From assembly GCA_032622095.1 (NCBI GenBank), contig CP136064.1, forward strand, positions 254,512,484 through 254,576,483: 64,000 bases of DNA. The letters are read 5' to 3'. The position numbers and the translations under genes were made by a program. Of this stretch, positions 11,587-22,680 are shown in pieces. The stretch's first letter is position 1; every line of letters begins with the position of its first letter. The DNA comes from Siphonodentalium dalli. Its lineage: Eukaryota > Mollusca > Scaphopoda > Gadilida > Siphonodentaliidae. A model generated the notes under the pieces. The model was not told the origin of the DNA. It made no database searches and worked only from the letters and a program-made list of their open reading frames with translations.

Positions 11587-11769
11587 CAAAATTGAAAATA
11601 GCAATAAGTGTATATTGTCTACGGCGTCTACATACATAGTTTAGTTAGTTTATCTTTCCCTTATGGTATAACTAGATGAAACAGGCTCGTTTGTGCGGTT
11701 CGTGCGCATTTTGATAGTTTAAACATTTTGAATTAAAGCCACATGGCAGTTTGAGCTCCAGAATACACA

Positions 11770-12182
11770 TAATATTATTCGCTTTTGAATTTTTCCCAGT
11801 ATCGAAAATAAGTCGATAAATATCTGAACTACCTTTCGACGAGAATCATGTAAGCCAAACAAACGCACTGAAGTAATGAAAAATACAACTGTGAATACCT
11901 TTTTTTTTGTCCCAAAACAAAAAACAATAAAAAACAACCATTTGCACGACATGGGACAGAAAGGAGCGTCCCGTGGTAGTCTATACCTGCTATGGTAGCA
12001 ATAAATAACGTTGATCTTACTTCTGGCGAAAAGTTGAAAACGGCTGGAAAATGTCTGTTACTTTTGCAAGTGTTTCTTAGAGCATATGAAGCCAGTATAC
12101 CAATAGTTCGTGTATTGATCGACCTATCGTATTCGTCGCTCCGAATTGCGTAGAACAATATTTGGAGGTTAGAATAATACAT
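11770..12182 (-). repeat. About 300-bp direct repeat, copy A (hydrophobic leader-like frame)
   Basis: Diverged copy of 13,010-13,330. Shared blocks: GTCGATAAATA, CACGACATGG, TTGAAAACGGCTGGAAAATG, GAGCATATGAAGCC. On the minus strand both copies contain an ATGTCGTGC start, a strongly hydrophobic run and AAAG|GTAG like a 5' splice site, suggesting a duplicated signal-peptide exon. Copy A has an A9 run and lacks the second in-frame ATG, so it may be decayed. Confidence 0.5.
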
Positions 12183-12595
12183 GTCCGTTTAAAAAAGCAA
12201 TTTGTTTAATTTTGTATTCTTAATTTAAATTTTTGATTTTAGTTTAGATTGGACTACTTGCTCAATTTAACATTTAATAAAAAAAATCAAATTTTGTTCT
12301 GAAATAAAACTTTTGATTGTTGTTTAGATTCGAACTCATGCTAAATGTAACATTTAACAACAAAAACAACGCAAAATATGTGTTTTAAAAATTAAAATTA
12401 AAATGAAAAACTAACGCCGTTATAACATCCGCCGAGGTACCCGGAGTCAACTCACCAAAGTACATGTTGTATATGTCGTGTCAAACATACTTGCATTCCA
12501 AACGCGAATCATCCACGCAACTCCAGTAAATGTTCCCATTATCTTCCAAATCCATCAGACGAATACTGACATGAAGCTATCCATGTGTTGCTTAC
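12183..12595. other. Intron-like AT-rich sequence
   Basis: Contains a short duplication of an AT-rich block ending in a TTTAACA-type motif near 12,260-12,360. No exon seen. Confidence 0.35.
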
Positions 12596-12801
12596 CTGAT
12601 TTCGCAGCAGTCTTGCGTCTTCCATCGTGCCATTGCTGCTGAGTATTCCAATCGGCACATCTCCACTGATGTGTTCATTCAGAGTTAAATGCAGTTGAAC
12701 TTTGCCCTTACTGAAGGTGAAGCTGACGTTTGCCTCGTGGTGGTCGACATGTGTCGATCGCTTCACCCTAGAAGGTAGGGTGATTTCAACGGAAACATTT
12801 T
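12596..12801 (-). CDS. Metalloprotease prodomain exon (KVQLHLTLNE)
   Basis: Minus strand. Acceptor ACCTATTCTATTTACAG, consensus donor AAATCAG|GTAAGC. The 206-nt exon reads NVSVEITLPSRVKRS, then ANVSFTFSKGKVQLHLTLNE, then GDVPIGILSSNGTMEDARLL. The F-S-x-x-x-x-x-LxLxLxxN pattern is typical of ADAM-family prodomains. It enters in phase 1 and exits in phase 0 into the 11,431 exon. The exon carrying the start codon was not identified: the leader-like frame at about 13.06-13.17 kb ends in the wrong phase. Confidence 0.55.
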
Positions 12802-13009
12802 CTGTAAATAGAATAGGTACAAAACAATGGAGACCAACACATTGGTACTTGTATCATGATTAGTGTCAGACAAAATGTTCGATCCGACATGCAATTAAAA
12901 AATATAATACCTTGAAGTATATGCAAGCTGACACAGACTTTACAAACTGACCTGCAAGTGTAGCAATTTAAGCAACCTGTTCTCGTGAAAATAAGAACAA
13001 TGCGGGTTT

Positions 13010-13330
13010 GCTATATAATTGGGCAAAATATCGAAATAGGTCGATAAATACTTGATCTACCTTTATATGGCTATCATATGTCCCGGAAAGACACATTAAA
13101 GTCATACCAAATACAATCCAGAACATGGTGTTTGGTTCCCAAACAAACAAAAGCAATGTGCACGACATGGAACATGGAGCGTTTGTTTCAATGTTGTGAG
13201 AAAAATTGAAAACAGCTGGAAAATGGCTGTGACTACAGTATGTCAAGTGTTTTTCGCAGAGCATATGAAGCCTGTATATCAATATTTCGTGTATGTTTGA
13301 ACCTATATTATGCCTCCTTCCAAATTACGT
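13010..13330 (-). repeat. About 300-bp direct repeat, copy B (leader-like frame MFWIVFGMTLMCLSG)
   Basis: Counterpart of 11,770-12,182. The minus-strand frame gives a signal-peptide-like MFWIVFGMTLMCLSGTYDS followed by HIK|GTAGAT. The putative donor is phase 0 while the next prodomain exon needs phase 1, so attachment to the metalloprotease is not supported. Confidence 0.4.
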
Positions 13331-13810
13331 AGACAAAATTTGGAAGCCACGTCCTCTTAAGATACTAATTATATTCAGAGATGTTTATCACTTAAATATG
13401 TAAGTTTGTACAGTGCTGAATTTATTATCTCAGTAGAAGTGGTTTCAGTTTGCATAGTGCTAAAATTAAATAGCAATATATCAACATATCAGAATGCTCA
13501 GAGATGATTAGAACAATTACTCAAATTTCAGTTTGCATATATCTGATGTTTCTTTTTCTGAGGAGCGTTTGCAGAAGTTGTATAACACGATTATCAGAAT
13601 ATAAGATATGATATTCATAGTTGGGCGTCTATAGAGCTTGTGGAGCGGTTTCTTTGATATCTTCAAATTTTACTTCTGTTTGTGAGTCGATCCCAGATGT
13701 TTAGCTTACCTTACTCGTATTTAAATTTGCGCAGAACTATTTTTCACGCCCACATCTCTGCGCGAAAAATAAACATAGTACGACGATATGTTGATTTAAA
13801 GCCACAGGGT
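13331..13810. other. No gene recognised
   Basis: AT-rich, no exon-like signal. Confidence 0.4.
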
Positions 13811-14050
13811 CTTGTTCCTAGAAGTACAGTGTTATTGCTGTTCCATATTCACAAATCCGTATGGAACGTATGTTCCATACACATCTCGTTGACGTAAAAT
13901 GACGTACATGACGTTCGCCTCAACCATGAAACTGGAACTATTTAAATAAAGAATCATCACACATGACAAACACGCCCTGTGTGAGCCTAAATAAACATTC
14001 GAATCATGTATTTTTAATGCACGGATTCTAGGACGCGAAGCGTGTAATAA

Positions 14051-14209
14051 ACACAGAACGACACGATGTGTAAATGGGTTTGTCGATACGGCACTCGTGC
14101 TGTCGCGGAGGGATATAACTTGAGGCGCAAGCGCCTCTCGTTCTATCCTTCCGCGAGATCACTCGTGCCGTATCGACAAACCCATTTACACATCGTGTCG
14201 TTCTGTGTA
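14051..14209. repeat. 159-bp palindrome (left arm of foldback)
   Basis: ACACAGAACGACACGATGTG at the left pairs with CACATCGTGTCGTTCTGTGT at the right. The stem continues through AAATGGGTTTGTCGATACGG to a GAGGCGCAAGCGCCTC centre. Confidence 0.95.
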
Positions 14210-14984
14210 TTGACTCCACCGCAACCTTCGTCTTGTTCGCAAGCAAGGGAATCAAAGGAATTGACCATACCAATGTTGGTAACTAATGGATTTGATTATC
14301 GCTCATTATTGCTCGAAATCCGAATTCGTTCTCTAAAATGTATTGATGCAAATTATGTCTGGAATTAATGCTTAGTCATGCACACGTAGTACATCTTAAA
14401 AACGTAATGTCAAAAATTACAAGCAAGCTCTGATCGTAACCACTTGTGTGCGATATAGCATCAGCTGATTGATACGCTATACAGTATTTATAGTGTCAAA
14501 CCACTTACATGTGATACTGCTTTCACTATGAAAGTTGTATGGGCAAGAATTCCAAATAATACGTGCATGTACCTAATTCTCCAGACTACCTGCTCACGCG
14601 ACATGTCATCCGTAGTGCAATTTTGAATATAATAGTCTCTACTTCTGCATTGAGACAATACTCACTATATCCACATGAGTGGAATATAGCACCAGTCCCC
14701 CGTTCTATGTTAAATTTACTCTAACCTCTTACGTGTGACATGCCATCAATCCACCGCAAATAGTGGCATCAATTCAGTCATACTGCCTCACTATCTGAAC
14801 TATAGTCCAACATGCTGGTATCTACTGCTACAGTTCTCATATGTGCAAGCGACTCTTTGAGAGGAACAAAAACGTACTTATAACCAGCGTCATAGCGGTA
14901 ATCGCATTATGAACTTATTCAGTAGACCTAGGAAACAAAGTACTCTTTCTTAATCACAGTAACATACACTGACTAATTTATTTC

Positions 14985-15390
14985 CAGTTTCTTAAATAGG
15001 CCATGTTCATGTGATATATGCATCTTTCTGACTTCGATCTCTGGAACCTTTGCTAATTTCACTCGATAAGGTAATATGACGACACACATTCTCAAAATCT
15101 TATACCCAACTTTGATGTACATTAAATATTTTATTTGGAAGTTTTATTCCGCTCGACCACACACATGTGATATTGATAATTGATTTCAAGTTTCTTAAAA
15201 AGGCCATTTTCATATGATGTATGCTACTTTCTGAAATCGATGTCTGAAACCCTTGTCTAATTTCACCCGAGAAGGTAATACGACGACACACCTTCTCAAG
15301 TTCCAATACTCAACATTGATGTCCAGTAAATATTTTATTTGGAAATTTTATTTCGCTCGACCACACGCATATGATATTGCTAATCACGTT
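14985..15390. repeat. Two diverged about 203-bp tandem repeats inside the foldback
   Basis: The block CAGTTTCTTAAATAGGCCATG ... ATTTTATTTGGAAGTTTTAT..CGCTCGACCACAC recurs starting near 15,188. Shorter CACATGTGATAT-like echoes at about 14,443, 14,503, 14,670 and 14,728 suggest an older decayed array across the middle of the element. Confidence 0.7.
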
Positions 15391-16020
15391 TTAAAAGGGC
15401 AACTGACATTCGGGAACCTCTATGTATGCCTTCCCATTTTTAAATTTTTCAGATTATCACCGACCTCACTAACACTTGAAACTTGAAATTGTCAGAACCC
15501 GACCGCATGCGTGTAACATGACGTAAACACTGTAAGATTAATATTGTGATTAGTATTGTAATTAATATAACATGTATACATTTGTCATTTCTATATATGG
15601 TCTCCTAAATTGAGGAGGTTAACAATAAACTACTCTCAGTTTGTGCTAGTATCGTGTGCGAATTGCAATAACTAAATGGTCATATTGAACTTTTATTTGT
15701 TATCTCGAGTCTTGAAACTCATTAAATAAAAGAAATGATTGTTTCAAAATGTCTCTATGAAAAGTGTTTCATCCAATAGAAACAATATATAAGACCGTCT
15801 GTAGCACTGGTGTCGTGAAACAAAGAGGAGTCAGTTATGTTCACCTGATTAACATTCCCTACCTCACCCACCAACTTGAACAGTACCGGATTCCAATGTT
15901 CGCGAAATTTTATTTGCACCCGCCACCTATAGGTTGAAATGTTACAACTGCTACATCAAATAAAAAGTGTGACCAATATGAGAAAAAATATGTTACTGCT
16001 GGTTTACATGTAGAACATAC

Positions 16021-16175
16021 ACAGAACGACACGATGTGTAAATGGGTTTGTCGATACGGCACGAGTGCTGTCGCGGAAGGATGGAACGAGAGGCGCTTGC
16101 GCCTTGAGTTCTATTCTTCCGCGACAACACGAGTGCCGTATCGACAAACCCATTTTCACATCGTGTCGTTCTGTG
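16021..16175. repeat. 155-bp palindrome (right arm of foldback)
   Basis: Near copy of the 14,051-14,209 palindrome. Its centre reads GAGGCGCTTGCGCCTTGAG, i.e. inverted relative to the left copy. GCGTGTAATAAA flanks both palindromes and recurs again immediately outside the right end at 16,416-16,428. Confidence 0.95.
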
Positions 16176-16429
16176 CTTATTACACGCTTCGCGTCCTAGA
16201 AATCGTGCATTAAAAATACAGGATTAGAAGATTTAATTAGGCCCATACAGGGGATGTTTGTCATGTGTTATGATTCTTTTATTTAAATACTTCCAGTTTC
16301 ATGATTGAGGCGAACGTCATGTACGTCATTTTACGTCAACGAGATCCGTATGGAACGTACGTTCCATACGGATTTGTTAATATGGAACAGCAATAACACT
16401 GTACTTCTAGGAACAAGCGTGTAATAAAA

Positions 16430-17080
16430 CAAATTATCTGCTAATCAATTGTCGGAATATCAAGAAATGGGAACAAGATCAACCTATATATTTGGTGCGA
16501 ACTTTCCAACCAATGATGAGCCAGACAAGAGATTTCAACTGATGAAACTGTTGACCAAATTTGTTGGAGAGACATCCTTAATACCCCTTCCAATCGGGCT
16601 ACGCTAAATAAGTTGTTATATACAACTTGCTAACCATAGCCTTGATTACAATTCTGCTATAGTTGCAATGCCCTCTGGTTTTCTTCACGTGGCTATATTC
16701 GTTCAAACACTCGCATAATTATGTGTTTCAATGTTTGACTGTCACAGAGAACATTCACTCCGAGGGGTTCCAACTAGACTAAATACATGGTTGTATACGC
16801 ACGAATTCATGTTCACTATCAACTCGTGCAACATTGTTACGCTTTCCGTTATGATCCATATGATTGGTCTATAGTATACGTTTACGATTGGATGAGAATG
16901 CATGTACATATTATTCCCCGACATGAACATGTGACACGGCCGAATCAGACAGTGGACGAATTGAATTTACATTAGGGGACACTGTAGGAATCGGGGAAAA
17001 TATTGATTCAATAAATCATGATAAATATCAATTCTGCACATTTCAACAATATGAATAAGTAAAACAGCTGTGTGTAAGCT
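16430..17080. other. No gene recognised
   Basis: Overlapping 62-codon frames on both strands at 16,742-16,975 have no recognisable domain. Confidence 0.4.
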
Positions 17081-17081
17081 C

Positions 17082-17202
17082 GTTACACCGCCCCAGTCTT
17101 AAGTTGTTCACCAAGAGCAACAACCATCCACTCGCCATTACACCCTCGCTCCGTCAAATAGCTCGTTTCTCTTGGTGGACTTAGACTGGGGTGTAACTAG
17201 TA
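17082..17202. repeat. Imperfect inverted repeat (GTTACACCGCCCCAGTCTTA)
   Basis: GTTACACCGCCCCAGTCTTA at 17,082-17,101 pairs with TTAGACTGGGGTGTAAC near 17,182-17,198. CTTGGTG/CACCAAG pairs further inside. AGACTGGGGTGTA also occurs at about 58,910. Confidence 0.6.
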
Positions 17203-17333
17203 CGTTCATATCAAATTGTTTTACCGTGCATCGTATCGTTTGGTTTATCTCGCGCTGTGTACGATTCATTCTGCAAGTGTCCTATTGATCGATACAGCTA
17301 ACCTAAGCTAACCCAAGATTATAACCATATTGG

Positions 17334-17534
17334 CTATCGGCTTGCTGATTTGCAGAACTTCTGTTCGATGGGGCGTTGTGTTTTGGGTGGGCGGGGCGCT
17401 TCTAATTGGTAACGGTGGTCTGAGTTCACTAATACACCTAAGCGGACATCTGATAAAAGTTGATTGGGCTCATCATTGTCTCGCAAACATAGATCAACAA
17501 GTCGATTACGCTTACTCACTTGCAAGTGCAGTTT
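17334..17534 (-). pseudogene. LINE endonuclease C-terminal remnant, inverted relative to the RT
   Basis: The minus-strand frame reads SKRNRLVDLCLRDNDEPN..., then GVLVNSDHRYQL. (N/R)xLxDLxxx...L..SDHxxI is the end of the APE endonuclease of CR1/Jockey LINEs (SDH contains catalytic Asp-His). The reverse-transcriptase remnant starts about 40 bp away on the opposite strand, the arrangement produced by twin-primed 5' inversion. Confidence 0.5.
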
Positions 17535-17569
17535 GATGATTGAGCGCCCAATCTACCATTGAGTATGAC

Positions 17570-18745
17570 CCGCCTCTGTGGTTCCTCGTGAGTCTGTTCT
17601 TGGTCCCTTTTTGTTCTCAATAAATGACATTGGAGACAATTTGAAGTCAAACTTTCGCCTATTTGAAGATGACACCTGTATATTCTATTCACTATCGTCT
17701 TATGAAGATCTGGTGGTTCATATAAATAACGATCTTAAATCACTTGATAGTTGGACTAACAAATGGCTGGTTTCCCTTAACTCATCCAAAACGAAAGCAA
17801 TGATAGTTCAGGGCCACCAATCAACACTCCCCCGCAGTGCAGACCTCATATTCAGTTCCAACAAACTCGAAATAGTTGAAGATCACTGTCATCTAGGAAT
17901 CGTTCTGCAATCCGATATTCAGTGGGACCTTGCCATAGAACACACCTAAAATAATGTTTGCACTGTGCTTTCACAACTCCGAAAATTAAAGTATATGTTA
18001 TCACGAAAGACCCTCGACACATTGCTCAAAACACATTTATTGCCCATACTAGAATATGGCAGTTGTGTTTGGGACTCCGCCTCTGACATCACAAAATCAC
18101 ACTAGACAAACTGCATCACGATGCAGCGCGAGTTGTATCTGTCCTAACCAGATCCTCATCGAACGCCAATTTACTTAACGAACTTGGATGGAAACCCCTC
18201 CAGATTCGTCGAGATGCACAAAAAGTATGTCTTATGCACAAAATGGTCAATCGTAAAGCCCCCCAATTTTTATTCGACATTCTTCTACCACGTGTCGGTG
18301 ATACGAGTCGTTACTTTTTGCGCAATGCGGACGATTTTGAGAACTACTTGTCACCCAGAAACCTTCAAGAAATCTTTCTTTCCGAAAACAATCGAAGTTT
18401 GGAACTGCTTGGCAAATGACATCAAAACAAAATCTTACGAGGCTTTCAAATCAACAATTCTCCCCAAGATAAAAAATTCCATCTCATGTATATCTCGGTG
18501 ACCGACAAACAAATATCATACACTGTCGAATTAGAAACAAGTGTAGCAATCTAAATCATGACAAAGTTGAAAATCACATTGGTGATAAAGAACTGTCTCA
18601 TGTTATGAGATCATTTGGAGTCACGTCATACAAAGCGCTTCTAAAAGGAGATCTAACTTTAACCGCCAACGAGAACTGCATTCTGAAAGACACAGCTTTA
18701 AAATTCATAAAATCTTCCGGACGATATGCGACGTGCAACGAATAA
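17570..18745 (+). pseudogene. CR1/Jockey-like LINE reverse transcriptase remnant
   Basis: Plus strand, several frames. VPRESVLGPFLFSINDIGD corresponds to the VPQGSVLGPLLF..YINDL block, FEDDTCIFYS to the FADD catalytic box (A changed to E), then LNSSKTKAMIV, then about 18,000-18,100 LLKTHLLPILEYGSCVWDS. Later KSFFPKTIEVWNCLANDIK and HCRIRNKCSNLNHDK match the LINE C-terminal part seen also in the copy at 54.3 kb. Stops (near 17,949 and 18,104) and at least two frameshifts disable it. A 3' tail runs to about 19,180, near ACTAATAAAAATATG. Confidence 0.8.
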
Positions 18746-19325
18746 GCCCATGTAAACCAACACAATCTGAATTATGTACCATAAATGTACTTGCTGCCCC
18801 AATATCCTGTTCTGTTACTTACTCAAACGACCCCTTCATATTTACCATTCCCATAACACATCAACTAATGCTTTCCCCACCTTATACATATATATGCTGC
18901 CAGTTGGCTTACTAGTCATAGGTATGTGTAATTAAACTTATTACCCCAACCACACCACTGATTTGTAATAATTAACACCCAATGTAATATCTTATACTCA
19001 CGCACCCACAGTACATACATTCTACCCGCCCTACCAAAACCTGATATAAATCCAAAATAAATTGTTATATTTATGTTTCATGTATGATCAGTTGGGAGCT
19101 GAGGTCCATCTAAGTTTCAAAGAACTTGTCCTCCAATCCCTTTATATGTTATGTATTATTTATGCATTATACTAATAAAAATATGTTTAAATCAATTGAG
19201 TGATTAGTTCTCTTTCTGAACATAAATATAAGAGTTTTCCGCCGTTGTTATTTGCCGAATTTTCGTGATTAGTGCGTTTGATTGATATGTTGGTCATATA
19301 AAGTTTTTTAAATATCTGCCTCAAG

Positions 19326-19431
19326 GTCGCACATAGTTCCGGTTCGAACATTAATATCGTCATCAGGATAACATGAAGGTCACACATAACTCCAGCTCGG
19401 GCATTAATATCGCCTATCAGGATAACAAGAT
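19326..19431. repeat. Two-copy about 53-bp tandem repeat
   Basis: GTCGCACATAGTTCCGGTTC..GCATTAATATCG..CATCAGGATAACA is followed by a copy starting GTCACACATAACTCCAGCTC. Confidence 0.75.
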
Positions 19432-19587
19432 CGTGTGTGAGATTTTTTCTAATATTGATATCTGGAGATTTTCATATATATGTTCTCACTGAAGGATTTT
19501 GAACTTTCAGGCGTGATGTAGATATTTCCAAATGCGAAACGTTGTCATTGTTCGTTTAACAATTGGCACAAAGTACTACTTTGGAGC

Positions 19588-19711
19588 TTTCAATAATTAT
19601 ATGGAAGATTTCAGTAGTTATAGAGAAGCTTTCAGAAATGATAGAGGAGCTTTCGGTAGTCATAGTGAATATTTCAGTAATTATAGAGAACCTTTCAGTA
19701 ATTAGAGAGCA
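19588..19711. repeat. 21-bp minisatellite, about 6 units
   Basis: Units of the type TTTCAGTAATTATAGAGAAGC with period 21. The array abuts the 30-bp array that follows. Confidence 0.85.
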
Positions 19712-19748
19712 GTTTGTTATGAGTGAATTGTGTACGGAGATGTAAAGG

Positions 19749-20250
19749 CCGCTCGCACAGCCTAAAGCTCCCACGACATGTGTTCCACGGCCTATAGCTC
19801 GCACAACATGTTTTCCACAGCATATAGCTCCCACGGCATATTTTCCACAGCCAATAGCTCCTACGACATGTATTCCACAGCCTATAGCACACACGACGTG
19901 TGTTCCACAGCCTATAGCTCCCACGACATGTTTTCCACAGCCTATATCTCCCACGACATGTGTTTCACAGCCTATAACTCCCACGACATATGTCCCACAG
20001 CCTATAGCTCACACTACATGTGTTCCACATCTTATAGCTCCCACGACATGTGTTCCACGGCATATAGCTCCCACGACATGTGTTCCACATCGTATAGCTT
20101 CCACGACATGTATTCCACAGCCAATAGCTCCCACGCATGTATTCCACAGTCTATAGCTCCCACGACATGTTTTCCACAGCCTATAGCTCCCAGACATGTG
20201 TTCCACAGCCTATAGCTTCCACGACATGTGTTCCCCAGCATATAGCTCAC
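19749..20250. repeat. 30-bp minisatellite, about 16-17 units
   Basis: Unit CCTATAGCTCCCACGACATG + TGTTCCACAG. Because the period is a multiple of three, several frames stay open on both strands (e.g. the plus-strand decapeptide STAYSSHDMC). They are by-products. Diverged units continue sporadically to about 20,880 (CCTATGGCTCGCACGATATG near 20,753, GACATGTGTTCCATAGCCTATA near 20,819). Confidence 0.95.
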
Positions 20251-20889
20251 ATGAGAAGTGTTTCATGGCCACTATACGCATAAGAGGCAACGGTACATTA
20301 GCAAAAATATAAACGTGTATACACAGCTCCTCGCATGACTATTGCTCTAGCCTAAACTTAGCTCACACGACTCAAATTCCACAGCATGTAAATATGATTT
20401 TTCGCGTAACAGCGTATAGAGGAAAATTACTGTCTTCACGGCAGATGAAGGTTAATGGAAAGCTTGTTCGACAGGCATGTCGAGTAGTAATCCGGCTGAT
20501 TGTCCGGACGTTTCCGAGAGATTACTCGTTAAACAACTGAGTTGTGTTGGTCCGTGTTATGCAGGACCGAATGTTTTCAGGTCATTCTAGTGAACGCGCT
20601 CTTAAGGGTCGGTCGCCTGTTAAATACTAAGCGCATACTAAAACCACCGAACTAATGTTCGTGTTATTGTTTCCCATTATGCCGGGAGTGTCGTGAAAAC
20701 GTCACATGTAGGGTATTCGACAACCGATAGCTCCCAATACAGCCGTTACACAGCCTATGGCTCGCACGATATGTGTTACATATATAGCATACTGCTCTCA
20801 TGACAGGTGTTACTGTCAGGACATGTGTTCCATAGCCTATAAATCACACACCGGGTGTTACAAAGTCTATAAACCGTTCACGGTGTAGG

Positions 20890-21970
20890 TTTTCCACAAG
20901 TAGTTGCAACCAATGTTGAATGTTATAGCATTCGATTTCAGATCCACATATTCTAAAACATAAAAATGTATTTCAATGCTAAGTGTAACATGTAAAATAA
21001 ATAATCAAGCATTTCTTATTCATTCGTTAATTTCTTCACTGGTGAAATAACAATGGCTTCCCGTCCCAATTGTCCGACAAAAATAGCTATTTTCGACCAG
21101 AACAATTTGTATATACACCCATATAGAGTTACCATTCTTTAACCGATAGTTCGATACGTTAATTACGTCGTGCCTGGAGACAATATTTTCCGCGTAATTC
21201 ATTAACTTCAATTCTCGAAAAATACATTTGTCCACTGCCCCACCTGTATTGGACTCTTCACTTTAATTACTCACAATCACCAAACGCTGTGGGATATAGA
21301 CGGCAGGACAAAATAGACCAAGATGCACATACGTCGAGAGTACGGGACACTTGCACTACCACATCGCCGAAGGTAAAATACTCCTGAACAACACACACCA
21401 CAGCAATTAAAAGATTAACAACTATGCACTTTGTCAGAATTATCTTATTGTACAAAATCACCGATGTAATATTTATTTTCTTTAAGCTTTTCAAACATTT
21501 CAACAATAATTGGCTCGTTATTGTAAACTCAAAGTGCGAGATTATATTTTTCTCCTTCACATGAATTATTAATTGAATTATCCTTGTTTGACTGAATATT
21601 GCATTGTAATTGATGTTATAGGCGTGAAATATACGAATCTAACGTCATATTATGATCGTATTAATTGGTGCAATCGAGTTGGAGTCAGTGACACTGAACA
21701 CACATTAAAAACGAATAAAGAACTTACGAATTTACAGCGTTATTCTGCACAAGCCGTTAATTGCATCGGAGCGAAAACACTTATATATTTTCACATCTTC
21801 CTTTCGCGACTGAAGCTTGCGCATTGCATCATTTTCGAATACTCCAGACTACAACTGAAACGGCATTAGATGCCATGCTGATAATATTAATTGAAAATGT
21901 TGATAAAACTGATTGAAATAGTATATTCAGAGTCAACCTTGAATTTTGAAAGCATTCGTATTGAAATTCA
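20890..21970. other. No gene recognised
   Basis: Open frames on the minus strand at 21,020-21,235 and 21,267-21,560 are discussed under rejected observations. Otherwise AT-rich. Confidence 0.35.
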
Positions 21971-21973
21971 AAG

Positions 21974-22064
21974 TTTTGCCTCGCATATATAGGGGAATAC
22001 GTTTTGCCTAACAATATTTAACTTGCAAGCCAGTGCATTCTTGCATAAATGCACTAGCACAGGA
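21974..22064. mobile_element. Decayed double-hairpin MITE fragment
   Basis: GCCTCGCATATATAGGGGAATACG ... GCCTAAC ... GCCAGTGCATTC ... TGCACTAGCACAGGA keeps the half-stems and the GCACAGG terminus of the family. Confidence 0.6.
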
Positions 22065-22209
22065 TGTGTGATGCTGCACTAGCGCAGCTACCGTCATGAC
22101 AGGTTTAAATAACAAAATATCTGCTACACGTGTCAAAGTAAATGCAACTTACACTCTTTTCAATCTTCCGCTGGGGAACAGTGCTATCACTATATAATGT
22201 TTTAACTCG

Positions 22210-22680
22210 AAGATATGTGCCCGCCATATCAAATCCAGTCGTAAGTCGGGATTGTTTTACCCTGTGCAATGCATTCTCTTATATATGCGAGTCGACCATA
22301 GGTCGCCTCGCATATATAAGAGAATGCATTGGCCTAACCATTTTTTATCATTTTTTTTAAATAAATGTTTCTGACAATTTTTAGGACATAAAATAAAAAA
22401 CATCCATTACCTGCAGGGAGCCCCACACATATATAGAAGCATATAGAAGAGTGTCGTCTGCTCATGTTTGTCTGGGGTTCTGTATGGGTGAAATTATAAA
22501 ATTGTTAAAGAATACAAGAAAATATTATTAAAATTGTAAAAAATTGTTAGGCCAATGCATTCTCTTATATATGCGAGGCGACCTATGGTCGACTCGCATA
22601 TATAAGAGAATGATTTGGCACAGGGTTAAAAAAAATCCCGACTTCGACTGGATTTGATATGGCGGGTCACATATACTATT
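22210..22680. repeat. Outer inverted repeat interrupted by the 22.26-kb MITE
   Basis: CCCGCCATATCAAATCCAGT..CGGGATT (22,210-22,253) is mirrored by AATCCCG..ACTGGATTTGATATGGCGGG (22,635-22,677). The TTAA-type element sits exactly between the arms. Confidence 0.85.
22260..22625. mobile_element. Double-hairpin MITE with TTAA-type target site
   Basis: Begins CCCTGTGC and ends GCACAGGG. It is flanked by TTTA (22,256-22,259) and TTAA (22,626-22,629), consistent with a TTAA duplication with one substitution. Both ends are about 68-bp hairpins as in the 2.1-kb copy. The spacer is 216 bp here, about 170 bp longer than at 2.1 kb. Confidence 0.85.

Larger units (their letters stand above)
13811..16417. 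mobile_element. 2.6-kb foldback element with about 400-bp inverted arms
   Basis: Left arm 13,811-14,209 (CTTGTTCCTAGAAGTACAGTG...) is repeated in reverse complement at 16,021-16,417 (...CACTGTACTTCTAGGAACAAG) with small indels. Each arm consists of an outer roughly 240-bp segment and an inner 155-159-bp palindrome. The 1.8-kb middle has no transposase frame. Long compound inverted repeats resemble Foldback-type elements (family knowledge). No clear target duplication is visible. Confidence 0.8.

Noticed and set aside
13060..13170. Signal-peptide-like exon as first exon of the metalloprotease
   Set aside because: The apparent donor is phase 0 while the next exon requires phase 1, and the phase-1 frame has stops.
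19556..20250. Cys/His-containing repeat proteins in several frames
   Set aside because: By-products of the 30-bp and 21-bp arrays; several frames and both strands are open over the same DNA.
21020..21390. Two exon-like islands on the minus strand (EYFTFGDVVVQVSR... and ...KCIFRELKLMNYAEN...) with compatible phase
   Set aside because: The intron between them would be only about 31 nt, too short for metazoan splicing; no family recognised.
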